Assembly: GCF_002252505.1 (NCBI RefSeq)
Contig: NZ_NNRL01000085.1
Location: 1-37,022, forward strand
Length of the DNA stretch: 37,022 bases
Direction of reading: 5' to 3'
DNA from: Brucella grignonensis
GTDB taxonomy: Bacteria; Pseudomonadota; Alphaproteobacteria; Rhizobiales; Rhizobiaceae
The notes under the pieces were generated by a model that searched no databases, was not told the origin of the DNA, and saw nothing but the letters and a program-made list of their open reading frames with translations. How positions within the stretch are numbered: the stretch's first letter is position 1; each line of letters starts with the position of its first letter. Positions 1 through 7,914 of this stretch are shown here, in pieces. The position numbers and the translations under genes are program-made.

Positions 1-1056
1 GCGATCCCTGCGGATGGGATTGGTCCTGAGGTTATAGCTGCGGGTCTTCAGGTTCTGGAGGCGCTGGAACAGCGCAGCGGTGACTTCAAGATCCATACCG
101 AAATCTTCGACTGGGGTTCGGACTATTACAAGAAGCACGGCGTGATGATGCCGGCCGACGGGTTGGACAAGCTGAAGAAGTTCGATGCGATCTTCTTCGG
201 TGCGGTCGGCGCCCCTGACGTTCCCGACCATATCACGCTCTGGGGCCTGCGCCTGCCGATCTGCCAGGGGTTCGACCAATACGCCAATGTGCGCCCGACG
301 AAGATCCTGCCCGGCATCACGCCGCCCTTGCGCAATTGCGGTCCAGGCGATCTCGACTGGGTCATCGTGCGGGAGAATTCCGAAGGCGAGTATTCCGGCC
401 ATGGCGGCCGCGCCCATAGGGGCCTTCCGGAAGAAGTTGGAACGGAAGTGGCGATCTTCACCCGCGTCGGCGTGACCCGCATTATGCGCTACGCCTTCAA
501 GCTGGCCCAGGCGCGCCCGCGCAAACTGCTGACTGTCGTCACCAAGTCGAACGCCCAGCGCCATGGGATGGTTATGTGGGACGAGATCGCAGCAGAGGTT
601 TCGACGGAGTTCCCGGACGTCACCTGGGACAAGATGCTGGTTGATGCGATGACGGTGCGCATGACGCTGAAGCCTGAGACGCTGGATACGATCGTGGCGA
701 CCAATCTGCATGCCGACATCCTGTCGGATCTGGCTGGTGCTCTCGCTGGCAGCCTCGGTGTTGCGCCGACGGCCAACATCGACCCGGAGCGCCGTTTCCC
801 ATCAATGTTTGAGCCGATCCACGGATCTGCCTTCGACATTACCGGCAAGGGTATCGCCAACCCGATCGCCACTTTCTGGACTGCCGCGCAGATGCTCGAG
901 CATCTCGGCGAACGCGACGCCGCCGCACGGCTGATGAGCGCCGTCGAGCGCGTGACCGAAGCGGGCATCCTGACCCCCGATGTCGGCGGCACCGCCAACA
1001 CCAGGCAAGTCACCGAAGCCGTATGCAACGCAATCGCTGGATCGAATATCATCTGA
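1..1056 (+). CDS. Tartrate dehydrogenase/decarboxylase (D-malate dehydrogenase family), 5' end outside window
   Basis: The reading frame is open from base 1, so the start lies upstream of the window; 351 codons are visible. The protein begins inside the N-terminal nucleotide-binding motif (ADGIGPEV). It carries the family's metal/substrate region NLHADILSDLAGAL and the C-terminal NAD-binding stretch FEPIHGSAFDITGKGIANP. These are hallmarks of the isocitrate/isopropylmalate dehydrogenase superfamily, and the TWDKMLVDAM and GSAFDITGKG wording fits the tartrate dehydrogenase/D-malate dehydrogenase branch. Such enzymes are cytosolic, NAD- and Mn/Mg-dependent, and oxidise or decarboxylate tartrate or D-malate. 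tctB follows 39 bases later on the same strand, which suggests an uptake-plus-catabolism operon. Isopropylmalate dehydrogenase is the main alternative but is less likely next to a Tct transporter. Confidence 0.88.
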   Translation, partial: AIPADGIGPEVIAAGLQVLEALEQRSGDFKIHTEIFDWGSDYYKKHGVMMPADGLDKLKKFDAIFFGAVGAPDVPDHITLWGLRLPICQGFDQYANVRPTKILPGITPPLRNCGPGDLDWVIVRENSEGEYSGHGGRAHRGLPEEVGTEVAIFTRVGVTRIMRYAFKLAQARPRKLLTVVTKSNAQRHGMVMWDEIAAEVSTEFPDVTWDKMLVDAMTVRMTLKPETLDTIVATNLHADILSDLAGALAGSLGVAPTANIDPERRFPSMFEPIHGSAFDITGKGIANPIATFWTAAQMLEHLGERDAAARLMSAVERVTEAGILTPDVGGTANTRQVTEAVCNAIAGSNII

Positions 1057-1095
1057 ACGGGAGGACCGTCAGGGGACGCCAGAGGGGAGGAGACC

Positions 1096-1563
1096 ATGGC
1101 AACACTCGAAAAGTACACCCGGAAAAACCTGATTGCCGGTGGCATCTTCATCGCCATCGCGGCCTCGTTCGCTGTGCAGGGTCTAAGATATGAGTTCGGG
1201 ACCGCGACCCAGATGGGCCCGGGCTTTTTCCCGGTGGTGCTCGCTTTCGTATTGGGTGCACTAGGCGTCGTCATCGGCCTTGATGGCTTGCGCAGTGAGC
1301 CGGAGCCGACCGATGGTTCCGTACCCTGGCGCGGGCTCGTCCTTATCTGTCTGGCACTTGCCATCTTTGCAGCCGGAGCCCGCGATCTTGGGCTCGTACC
1401 CGTCGTCCTGCTGTGCACGTTCATGACGGCACTCGCGTCCCGCCGAAATTCGCTGGTATCGGCGGCTATGATGGCCGCCGTCATCGCCACTCTTTGCTAT
1501 CTGGTCTTCAAGGTCGGTCTGGCAGTTGCCATTCCGACATTCGGGCCGGTTTTCGGACTATGA
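1096..1563 (+). CDS. tctB: Tripartite tricarboxylate transporter small membrane subunit, TctB family
   Basis: A 155-residue hydrophobic protein with about four membrane segments. It has the TctB-type pattern of an N-terminal helix followed by a QMGPGFFPVVLAFVLGALG stretch. A strong ribosome site (GGGGAGGAG) lies just before the ATG. TctB is the small, poorly conserved membrane partner of TctA in TTT transporters, which import carboxylates driven by an ion gradient. It lies between the dehydrogenase and tctA. Family assignment is from length, hydropathy, the glycine/proline motif and the tctA partner; substrate assignment (tartrate or a related hydroxy-acid) is inferred from the upstream dehydrogenase. 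Confidence 0.85.
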   Translation: MATLEKYTRKNLIAGGIFIAIAASFAVQGLRYEFGTATQMGPGFFPVVLAFVLGALGVVIGLDGLRSEPEPTDGSVPWRGLVLICLALAIFAAGARDLGLVPVVLLCTFMTALASRRNSLVSAAMMAAVIATLCYLVFKVGLAVAIPTFGPVFGL

Positions 1564-1573
1564 GGTGCTCACC

Positions 1574-3082
1574 ATGATGGATCTGATCTCGAATCTTGCC
1601 CTTGGCTTCGAAACGGCTCCCACGCCGATAAACATCGTCTGGTGTTTCGTTGGCGTACTGCTCGGCACGCTCGTTGGCGTATTGCCCGGCATCGGGCCGA
1701 CAGCGACGATCGCGATGCTTCTGCCGATCACGTTTACATTCTCCCCGGTTACGTCCCTGATCATGCTTTCGGGCATCTACTACGGCGCCCAGTATGGTGG
1801 GTCCACAACAGCAATCCTCATCAACCTGCCGGGGGAAAGTTCTTCCGCTGTCACAGCGATCGATGGCTTTCAGATGGCCCGAAAGGGGCGTGCCGGCCAG
1901 GCATTGGCAACCGCGGCGCTCGGATCCTTCTTCGCAGGATGCGTGGCAACTATGCTGTTGGCGATCGCGGCTCCGCCGCTTGCCTCCATCGCGCTCGAAT
2001 TTGGCGCGCCGGAATATTTTGCCCTGATCGTTCTCGGGCTGCTCGTTTCGATCTCACTCGCTCACGGTTCCGTCCTGAAGGCGCTGGGCATGATCGTCAT
2101 CGGCTTGCTGCTTGGGACGGTGGGCCAGGACATCTATACGGGCGAGGAGCGCTTCACGTTGGGTCGCCTGGAATTGTCGCAGGGGATCAACTTTGTTTCG
2201 ATTGCTGTTGGAATATTCGGGGTCTCCGAAATCTTCCGCAACCTTCAGAACGAGCACACGCGCGAAATCGGAGTGAAACACGTCACGAACCTTTGGCTGA
2301 CGAAAGACGATTTCCGGCGGATTATCGGCCCTGTATTGCGGGGAACGGCGCTTGGCTCGCTTCTCGGCGTATTGCCGGGCGGCGGTCACGTATTGGCGTC
2401 CTTTGCCAGCTATTCGGTCGAGAAGAACCTGTCGAAAAATCCGGCCGAATTTGGCCATGGCGCGATCGAAGGCGTGGCGGGACCCGAAAGCGCCAACAAC
2501 GCTGCGGCGCAGACGTCCTTCATTCCGCTGCTTACCCTCGGCATTCCGGCCCATCCAGTCATGGCACTCATTGTTGGCGCCTTTATCCTGCAGGGGATCA
2601 CGCCGGGGCCGGACGTCATTACCAGCCAGCCGGCGCTGTTCTGGGGCATCATCGCATCGATGTGGATCGGTAACCTGTTGCTGGTGATCCTCAACCTGCC
2701 GCTGATCGGGCTGTGGGTGAAGATGCTGACCATTCCCTACCGCATGCTGTTTCCGGCCATCGTCATCTTTGCCTCGATCGGATGTTATTCCATCAACAAC
2801 AACCCCTTCGACGTCTATGCAATCATCGTCTCGGGCATACTTGGCTACGTTCTGATCCGTGTGGGCTGCGAACCGGCACCCCTTCTGCTGGGATTCGTTC
2901 TGGGGCCGCTGCTCGAGGAGCATCTCCGGCGGGCGATGATCATCTCCCGCGGCGACGCGACGGTGTTCGTCACAAACCCGATCGCTGCATCGCTGCTCGG
3001 CCTGGGTCTGGTCTGCGTAATCCTGGCGCTCCTACCGTCGATACGTTCCAAGCGCGATCAGGTGTTCGTAGAGGATGACTGA
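1574..3082 (+). CDS. tctA: Tripartite tricarboxylate transporter large membrane subunit, TctA family
   Basis: A protein of 502 residues, the normal TctA size. It opens with the family-typical GVLLGTLVGVLPGIGPTAT loop and repeats a glycine-rich copy later (LGSLLGVLPGGGHVLASF), as expected of the two-fold TctA repeat. About ten or more membrane helices are predicted by eye. I chose the ATG at 1574 (first of two adjacent ATGs) because GAGGTG precedes it and it starts right after tctB; an in-frame ATG at 1526 would overlap tctB by 38 bases and adds 16 non-conserved residues. TctA is the large channel-forming subunit of the carboxylate importer. No gene for the periplasmic binding protein TctC follows, so it must lie upstream of the window or elsewhere. 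Confidence 0.93.
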   Translation: MMDLISNLALGFETAPTPINIVWCFVGVLLGTLVGVLPGIGPTATIAMLLPITFTFSPVTSLIMLSGIYYGAQYGGSTTAILINLPGESSSAVTAIDGFQMARKGRAGQALATAALGSFFAGCVATMLLAIAAPPLASIALEFGAPEYFALIVLGLLVSISLAHGSVLKALGMIVIGLLLGTVGQDIYTGEERFTLGRLELSQGINFVSIAVGIFGVSEIFRNLQNEHTREIGVKHVTNLWLTKDDFRRIIGPVLRGTALGSLLGVLPGGGHVLASFASYSVEKNLSKNPAEFGHGAIEGVAGPESANNAAAQTSFIPLLTLGIPAHPVMALIVGAFILQGITPGPDVITSQPALFWGIIASMWIGNLLLVILNLPLIGLWVKMLTIPYRMLFPAIVIFASIGCYSINNNPFDVYAIIVSGILGYVLIRVGCEPAPLLLGFVLGPLLEEHLRRAMIISRGDATVFVTNPIAASLLGLGLVCVILALLPSIRSKRDQVFVEDD

Positions 3083-3425
3083 TGCCGGACATTTTCATGT
3101 CGTCGGGCTCCAGGGCGAGTTTTCAGGTTGTGTGGTGTGAGAGCTACCTTCTTTCGCGAACGCCGAATGGTGTAATTTCTCTTTGTTCCATAATAACTTT
3201 CGCCGCCCAGTTGCTGTAGCAGTCTTGCAGACCAAAGGCTTAGCCGAAACAACTGGAACCGAAAGTTCGATCCCCATCAACTCAATGATTGTGATAGCGG
3301 GGCGCGGCTTGCGATTTGACAGCCGAGACATCTGCTGTAAATGATGCCGCATGGGGTCGCGATCACCCCACGAGGCGTCATGCTAGAGAATCGCGTCCAT
3401 CAACCCGGCTAACGGAGGACGCATC
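3083..3425. other. Intergenic region between tctA and the chromate operon
   Basis: There are 343 bases without a convincing gene. Short reading frames on the minus strand here have no ribosome site and no recognisable sequence. The right-hand part holds a possible -35 box (TTGACA at 3316-3321) and a palindrome described separately, so the region most likely carries the promoter of the downstream chromate genes. No terminator hairpin with a T-tract was seen after tctA. Confidence 0.5.
3352..3370. promoter_or_regulatory. Inverted repeat upstream of the chromate operon, candidate operator
   Basis: TGGGGT and ACCCCA form a perfect 6-bp inverted repeat separated by CGCGATC. It lies about 56 bases before the chrB-type start codon and about 30 bases downstream of a TTGACA hexamer at 3316-3321. 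ChrB-type proteins are known to control chr operons in some bacteria, so an operator role is plausible. It is unproven: the -10 match near 3338 is weak and the repeat is short. Confidence 0.3.
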
Positions 3426-4244
3426 ATGACGTCATTTCTCGAAATTTCCCCCGAAAAACTGAACCGTCTGATCGGTACACCCAGTGCCCCGGTGCTCATC
3501 GACGTGCGCACCGAAGAAGACTTCCAGGCCGATCCGCGACTGATCCCCGGCTCGCTGCGCCGCCCTTACGATCAGGTCGCAACATGGTCAGGACAATTCA
3601 TGGGGCAGACGGCTGTCACCATCTGCCAGAAAGGCAAGAAGCTTAGCCATGGCGTGGCGGCCTATCTGCGCACGCAGGGCACGTCTGCCGAAGTCCTCGA
3701 GAACGGCATCGAGGCATGGGTATCCGCAGGTTTCCCTCTGGTCCCCGCCAGTCAATTGCCCGAACGCGACGCGCAAGGGCGAACCGTCTGGGTGACACGA
3801 TCGCGACCGAAGATCGACCGCATTGCCTGTCCATGGCTGATCCGGCGTTTCATCGATCCGGGTGCGGTCTTCCTGTTCGTCGCGCCAGGCGAAGTATCCG
3901 CCGTGGCCGATCGCTTCCGCGCAACGCCATTCGATGTCGACGATGTCTTCTGGAGCCACCGGGGCGAGCTGTGCACCTTCGATGTGATGATCGAGGAGTT
4001 CGGTCTCTCGACGCCACCTCTCCTGCGCCTTGGCACGATCGTGCGTGGTGCCGATACGGCCCGGCCTGATCTCGCACCCGAGGTGGCGGGCCTGCTCGCC
4101 GCATCACTCGGACTGTCGCGCATGTTCAACGACGACCTTCAACAGCTTGAGGCCGGAATGACGCTCTACGATGCGTTTTACCGCTGGTGCCGCGATGCGA
4201 CATCAGAAACCCACGACTGGCCCGCTGGAAAGAAGGGTGATTGA
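3426..4244 (+). CDS. chrB: Rhodanese-ChrB fusion, chromate resistance protein
   Basis: 272 residues in two domains. Residues about 8-105 form a rhodanese domain (LIDVRTEEDF near the start, active-site loop CQKGKKLSHG, then NGIEAWVSAGFPLV). Residues about 120-265 match the ChrB C-terminal chromate-resistance domain, with the conserved TRSRPKIDRIACPWLIRRFID segment and an FDVMIEEFGL stretch. ChrB-type proteins accompany chromate efflux pumps and act as chromate-responsive regulators or as auxiliary resistance factors; the rhodanese half could handle thiols or sulfur oxyanions. The ribosome site (GGAGGAC) sits just before the ATG. The chrA start lies one base after its stop, so the two are almost certainly co-transcribed. 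The fused architecture is known in proteobacteria. Confidence 0.85.
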   Translation: MTSFLEISPEKLNRLIGTPSAPVLIDVRTEEDFQADPRLIPGSLRRPYDQVATWSGQFMGQTAVTICQKGKKLSHGVAAYLRTQGTSAEVLENGIEAWVSAGFPLVPASQLPERDAQGRTVWVTRSRPKIDRIACPWLIRRFIDPGAVFLFVAPGEVSAVADRFRATPFDVDDVFWSHRGELCTFDVMIEEFGLSTPPLLRLGTIVRGADTARPDLAPEVAGLLAASLGLSRMFNDDLQQLEAGMTLYDAFYRWCRDATSETHDWPAGKKGD

Positions 4245-4245
4245 G

Positions 4246-5649
4246 ATGTCCGACACGGTGGTATCAACAGAACCGCAACGCGGGTCCGCGGAGCATGGCA
4301 TTTCATTTATGGAGGCCTTCAAGGTCTGGCTGCGGGTGGCGGCGCTGAGCTTCGGTGGACCTGCCGGACAGATAGCGGTGATGCATCGGATCGTCGTCGA
4401 CGAGAAGAAGTGGGTCGGCGAAGGCCGTTTCCTGCATGCGCTCAACTATTGCATGCTGTTGCCCGGCCCCGAAGCACAGCAGCTCGCGGTCTATCTCGGC
4501 TGGCTGCTGCATCGCACCGCTGGCGGTCTTGTCGCCGGCATCCTTTTCATTCTGCCCGGCTTCCTGTCGATCCTGGCGCTCAGCTACATCTATGTTCTCT
4601 ACGGCGATGTCACCGCTGTCGCTGGCCTGTTCTTCGGGTTGAAGGCAGCGGTGCTGGCCATCGTGCTCCAGGCCGTCATTCGCATCGGAAGTCGTGCCTT
4701 GAAAGGACCGGCCATGGTCGCGATCGCTGCGACCGCCTTCATCGCCATCTTTGCCTTTCAGGTACCCTTTCCCCTGATCATCCTGGCAGCGGGTTTTGTC
4801 GGCTATGTCGGCACGAGAGCCGGTTCCTCCCTGTTTGTCGCGTCCGGTGGTCACAAGTCTGCGGGTGGCAAAATTCTGTCTGACGCAGACTCTGCTCTTG
4901 GTGAAGGCATGCCAGCACATGCGAGACCAAATCTGCAATGGTCCCTTCGGGTATCCGTGATCCTTCTCGTTCTGTGGCTTGCGCCTGTCGCGCTGCTCTA
5001 CGTCACCCTCGGCCCGGGCAACGTCTTCACCCAGATCGGTGTCTTCTTCAGCAAGATGGCCGTTGTCACCTTCGGCGGGGCCTATGCGGTGCTGGCTTAC
5101 GTGGCACAGGAGGCAGTGCAGAACTATCAATGGCTGCGGCCCGGCGAAATGCTCGACGGGCTCGGCATGGCCGAAACGACACCGGGCCCGCTGATCATGG
5201 TGCTGCAGTTCGTCGGCTTCATGGGTGCTTACCGAGATGCGGGCGGTCTCGGGCCTCTTCAGGCAGCGACCATTGGCGCCGTACTCGCGACCTGGGTGAC
5301 CTTCGTGCCCTGCTTCCTCTGGATCTTCCTCGGCGCGCCCTTCATCGACAGGCTGCGGGGAAATGCAGCCATCTCCGGCGGCATGGCGGCGATCACGGCT
5401 GCTGTTGTCGGCGTGATCCTGAACCTTGCCATCTGGTTCGGGCTACACGTTCTTTTCTCTGAAGTGCGTGTCGTTCGCGCCGGGCCGCTATCGATCGAAC
5501 TGCCTGTCCTGTCTTCGCTCGACTGGGCATCGCTCACGCTGACACTACTGACGATCTTTGCGATCTTCCGGCTGAAAATGTCGGTAATGACGGTGCTGCT
5601 CGGCTCTGCCGTGCTTGGCATGGCATGGACACTGGCTGGCATGCGCTAA
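4246..5649 (+). CDS. chrA: Chromate efflux transporter ChrA
   Basis: 467 residues from the ATG at 4246. I preferred this start over an in-frame ATG at 4171 because that one lies inside the upstream gene, whereas 4246 follows the upstream stop by one base with AGAAGG nearby. The protein has the two-copy CHR layout. The N-terminal half has SFGGPAGQIAVMHR and LLPGPEAQQLAVYLGW; the C-terminal half has VTFGGAYAVLAYVAQEAV and AETTPGPLIMVLQFVGF. Both signatures (FGG, PGP) are present in each half. ChrA is an inner-membrane chromate/sulfate antiporter that exports chromate. A shared terminator hairpin follows. Confidence 0.95.
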   Translation: MSDTVVSTEPQRGSAEHGISFMEAFKVWLRVAALSFGGPAGQIAVMHRIVVDEKKWVGEGRFLHALNYCMLLPGPEAQQLAVYLGWLLHRTAGGLVAGILFILPGFLSILALSYIYVLYGDVTAVAGLFFGLKAAVLAIVLQAVIRIGSRALKGPAMVAIAATAFIAIFAFQVPFPLIILAAGFVGYVGTRAGSSLFVASGGHKSAGGKILSDADSALGEGMPAHARPNLQWSLRVSVILLVLWLAPVALLYVTLGPGNVFTQIGVFFSKMAVVTFGGAYAVLAYVAQEAVQNYQWLRPGEMLDGLGMAETTPGPLIMVLQFVGFMGAYRDAGGLGPLQAATIGAVLATWVTFVPCFLWIFLGAPFIDRLRGNAAISGGMAAITAAVVGVILNLAIWFGLHVLFSEVRVVRAGPLSIELPVLSSLDWASLTLTLLTIFAIFRLKMSVMTVLLGSAVLGMAWTLAGMR

Positions 5650-5678
5650 CAGCTCCGTTTGGCCACAGCAAGAATGTG

Positions 5679-5709
5679 AAAGGCCGGCGGAGAGGATCCG
5701 CCGGCCTTT
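5679..5709. terminator. Bidirectional terminator between chrA and the nickel-locus minus-strand genes
   Basis: A perfect 13-bp stem (AAAGGCCGGCGGA paired with TCCGCCGGCCTTT) with a 5-base loop. The A-run on one side and T-run on the other let it work for both converging transcripts, chrA from the left and the anchor-protein gene from the right. Confidence 0.85.
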
Positions 5710-5713
5710 GCAG

Positions 5714-6363
5714 TTACATCACGCGTTTGATGTCGGAATAGGCGCCGTTGGTTTTCAGGGTGATCGTCACGGCACCACCGGTCCGGTTGCGCCAGAACCA
5801 TCCGTGTTTCCCGTCGAAGGCCGCTTCCATCTCGCCGGAGTCCGTGGGCTCGGCGCGACCCTTCTTGTAGCTCGTGGTTTCGCCACTGTTTCCATCGGCA
5901 TGCATGTCGTAGTTCACGCCGCCACCCACGGTCGTCCACACATATGTGGCCTTTGCGCCCTTCACCATGGTCAGCTTGATCTCGGTTGCCTCTCCGGGCT
6001 GGAGTGTCACCGACATCTCGTCCGTCCGCATGGCATCCTGGGCATAGGCCGCCGAAACGCCGAACTCGCGGATAATCCGGTCAAGGATGCTCGACCCTTG
6101 CTGCGGGGTGGTCTGCACGGGTGTCGGGGTAGTAATACTGTTCTGCCGATCGAGTTCGGCCTCTTCGGCGAGTTGCGTCTTGATCTCACCATTTCGGTGA
6201 GGCCCATGACAGAGCCGACACCAGTCGGATCGATCCCGTATTCGGATGGCATCACGACGGTGACGAGAAGGGCAGCGGCCGCGACGACTGAGATCACGGT
6301 CGATTTGACGAGCTGCTTAGAGGACGGCAGGTCGTCAGGATTGGGAGCTTGAGAATTGAACAT
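5714..6363 (-). pseudogene. Frameshifted membrane anchor protein next to hupE
   Basis: Two overlapping frames read as one protein when a single base is restored. The first frame gives MFNSQAPNPDDLPSSKQLVK, a hydrophobic helix (about residues 22-38), then SEYGIDPTGVG..MGLTEM. After that it goes out of frame. Inserting one C in the CC at 6189-6190 continues it as GEIKTQLAEEAELDRQNS and then the second frame, ending KTNGAYSDIKRVM at 5714. The joined protein would be about 216 residues: one N-terminal membrane helix and a periplasmic beta-rich domain. Similar single-pass anchor proteins sit beside HupE/UreJ genes in rhizobia, where their role is not established. It could be a true pseudogene or a sequencing error. 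Confidence 0.75.
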
Positions 6364-6382
6364 TTGATTTATCCTTGTTGGT

Positions 6383-7114
6383 TCAGGAAACGAAGTAGCC
6401 GGTCATCTGCATGCCAAACAGCAGCCAGCCGGCGGTCATCATCAGCACATTGGCGGTGTAGGCATGGCGCAGGAAACCGGAGGTCTTGCGCCAGTAGCTC
6501 ATGGCGATCAGGATAATGGCGAGCGCGATGAGCTGGCCGATCTCGACGCCGACATTGAAGGCGAGCAGGTTGGGGATGAGGCCATCGGCGGCAATCTCGT
6601 ATTCCAGGATCTTGGTCGCGAGACCGAGACCATGGAAGAAGCCGAAGATCAGCGTGGCAATCTTGGTGTTCGGCTGGAAACCCAGCCATCGCTGGAAGGC
6701 ACCGAGATTGTCCAGCGCCTTGTAGACGACCGAGAGCCCGATAATGGCATCGATCAGATAGGCGCTGACATTCCAGCCGAAATAGACGCCGAGCAGCATC
6801 GTTGTCGAATGACCGACGGCAAAGAGGCTCACATAGATGGCAATGTGCTTCAGCCTGTAGAGGAAGAAGATCACGCCGAACAGGAACAGCAGATGGTCAT
6901 AACCGGTGACCATGTGTTTTGCGCCCAGATAGACGAAGGGGATCAGGTGAACGCCTGTGATCTCCTGGATGTAGCCTTTGTCGCCCTCGGCGACGGCATG
7001 AGCTGCGGCCGTGCTGACAAGCAACAGCAGCGACAGTGCGGCAAGCGCCAGTGTGGTGGCGATGTGCCGGGTGAAATGCCCGTGCCACACGCCTCCGGGA
7101 AGAGGTGTATTCAT
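6383..7114 (-). CDS. HupE/UreJ-family membrane protein
   Basis: 243 residues with an N-terminal signal-like segment (residues 18-38, ending in TAAAHA) and about six membrane helices. Metal-transport motifs of the family are visible: KHMVTGYDHLLFLFG, VGHSTTMLLG and FGFFHGLGLA. HupE/UreJ proteins are secondary nickel permeases associated with hydrogenase and urease; this longer branch is often found in metal-resistance clusters. It lies between the His-rich protein gene (48 bases upstream) and the anchor gene (19 bases downstream), on one minus-strand transcript. Nickel or cobalt is inferred from the divergent nreB/nicO genes. Confidence 0.85.
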   Translation of the reverse strand: MNTPLPGGVWHGHFTRHIATTLALAALSLLLLVSTAAAHAVAEGDKGYIQEITGVHLIPFVYLGAKHMVTGYDHLLFLFGVIFFLYRLKHIAIYVSLFAVGHSTTMLLGVYFGWNVSAYLIDAIIGLSVVYKALDNLGAFQRWLGFQPNTKIATLIFGFFHGLGLATKILEYEIAADGLIPNLLAFNVGVEIGQLIALAIILIAMSYWRKTSGFLRHAYTANVLMMTAGWLLFGMQMTGYFVS

Positions 7115-7162
7115 GAATGATATCCGTAAACGAGGTGAACCTACCGCAGAATGCGGCGTGGA

Positions 7163-7567
7163 TCAGACGTGGTTCACGGAACGCGGAGGTCGGTCTATGC
7201 CGTAGGGGGGGCCGCCATCGAACTTGTCCTCAACTAGGGCATAGTTCGTCTGGAAGGTGTTGCGCAAAACGTCACCTGCTACAGTGACCAGTCCCGCCTT
7301 TTCGTGGGTATGGTCGGCGTGGTGATGATCGGGCGCGTCCGCACTGTCGACAGCAAAATCCAGATCGTCATCATGCGAATGATCGCCGTGATCGTGGGAA
7401 TGCCCGTCATCGGTGACGGCAAATGCCGGGGAATGCAGGCTGAGCGCGTGGGTTCCGGCTGGTACAAAGGCGAAGACGAGCATGGCGATGCAGGCCAGCA
7501 CGGCCGTGAACCCAGTTCCGAATCTTCGTCCTTTTCGAAGCAGCATGCACAAGGAGATACCCGCCAT
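7163..7567 (-). CDS. Small exported or membrane-anchored histidine-rich protein
   Basis: 134 residues. A hydrophobic segment at about residues 18-37 (TAVLACIAMLVFAFVPAG) acts as signal or anchor. A metal-binding stretch follows at about residues 54-90, with DDGHSHDHGDHSHDDD and later DHHHADHTH. The C-terminal 40 residues are not recognised. A periplasmic buffer or sensor for nickel, cobalt or zinc is the natural reading, supported by its place as first gene of the hupE transcript, directly opposite the metal-sensing repressor gene. No clear ribosome site was found at this ATG; the internal ATG at codon 8 is an alternative start. Confidence 0.6.
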   Translation of the reverse strand: MAGISLCMLLRKGRRFGTGFTAVLACIAMLVFAFVPAGTHALSLHSPAFAVTDDGHSHDHGDHSHDDDLDFAVDSADAPDHHHADHTHEKAGLVTVAGDVLRNTFQTNYALVEDKFDGGPPYGIDRPPRSVNHV

Positions 7568-7598
7568 TGGTTACGAAAACAAGAAAACGCGTTGAAAT

Positions 7599-7615
7599 AT
7601 CCCCTCCAGGGGGAT
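7599..7615. promoter_or_regulatory. Operator-like C-tract/G-tract palindrome for the CsoR/RcnR-type repressor
   Basis: ATCCCC and GGGGAT form a perfect 6-bp inverted repeat around TCCAG. It sits in the 61-base gap between the divergent His-rich and repressor genes, 13 bases before the repressor ATG. CsoR/RcnR-family repressors bind pseudo-palindromes with runs of C and G, so this is the expected operator for both arms. Binding itself is inferred. Confidence 0.6.
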
Positions 7616-7628
7616 AGGAACTTGACCT

Positions 7629-7904
7629 ATGACAGAGCATCGACACGGTTCCCATCCCGACATCGTCAAGCGCCTCAAGCGTGCTGAAGGTCATCTGAAA
7701 AGCGTGATCGCCATGATCGAAGCAGGCAAGCCTTGCCTCGACATTGCCCAGCAGCTTCACGCGGTGGAGAAGGCGGTCGAAAACGCCAAACGTACGCTGA
7801 TCCAGGATCATCTCGATCACTGCCTCGATGAGACGGTCGGCGCGCTGGATCTCCAGCAACGCAAATCGATCGATGAGTTCAAGGCGATCACCAAATATCT
7901 GTAA
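7629..7904 (+). CDS. Metal-sensing repressor, CsoR/RcnR (DUF156) family
   Basis: 91 residues of all-helical CsoR/RcnR fold, with the family core DIVKRLKRAEGHLKSVIAMI. Candidate metal ligands are Cys36, His61, His64 and Cys65, plus a His-rich N-terminus (His4, His6, His9) and His22. The C36-H61-C65 trio matches the copper-type CsoR fingerprint, while the N-terminal histidines resemble nickel/cobalt sensors such as RcnR. The regulated genes (nreB-like and nicO-like) favour nickel or cobalt. In this family the apo-protein binds the operator and metal releases it. AGGAA precedes the ATG. The next gene starts 10 bases after the stop. Confidence 0.85.
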   Translation: MTEHRHGSHPDIVKRLKRAEGHLKSVIAMIEAGKPCLDIAQQLHAVEKAVENAKRTLIQDHLDHCLDETVGALDLQQRKSIDEFKAITKYL

Positions 7905-7914
7905 GGAAGCCGCC

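Noticed and set aside
489..1490. Long minus-strand frame opposite the dehydrogenase and tctB
   Set aside because: Low-complexity, Ser/Ala/Arg-rich translation antisense to two well-supported genes in GC-rich DNA.
2054..2923. 289-codon minus-strand frame opposite tctA
   Set aside because: Antisense shadow; no family resemblance and it lies fully inside tctA.
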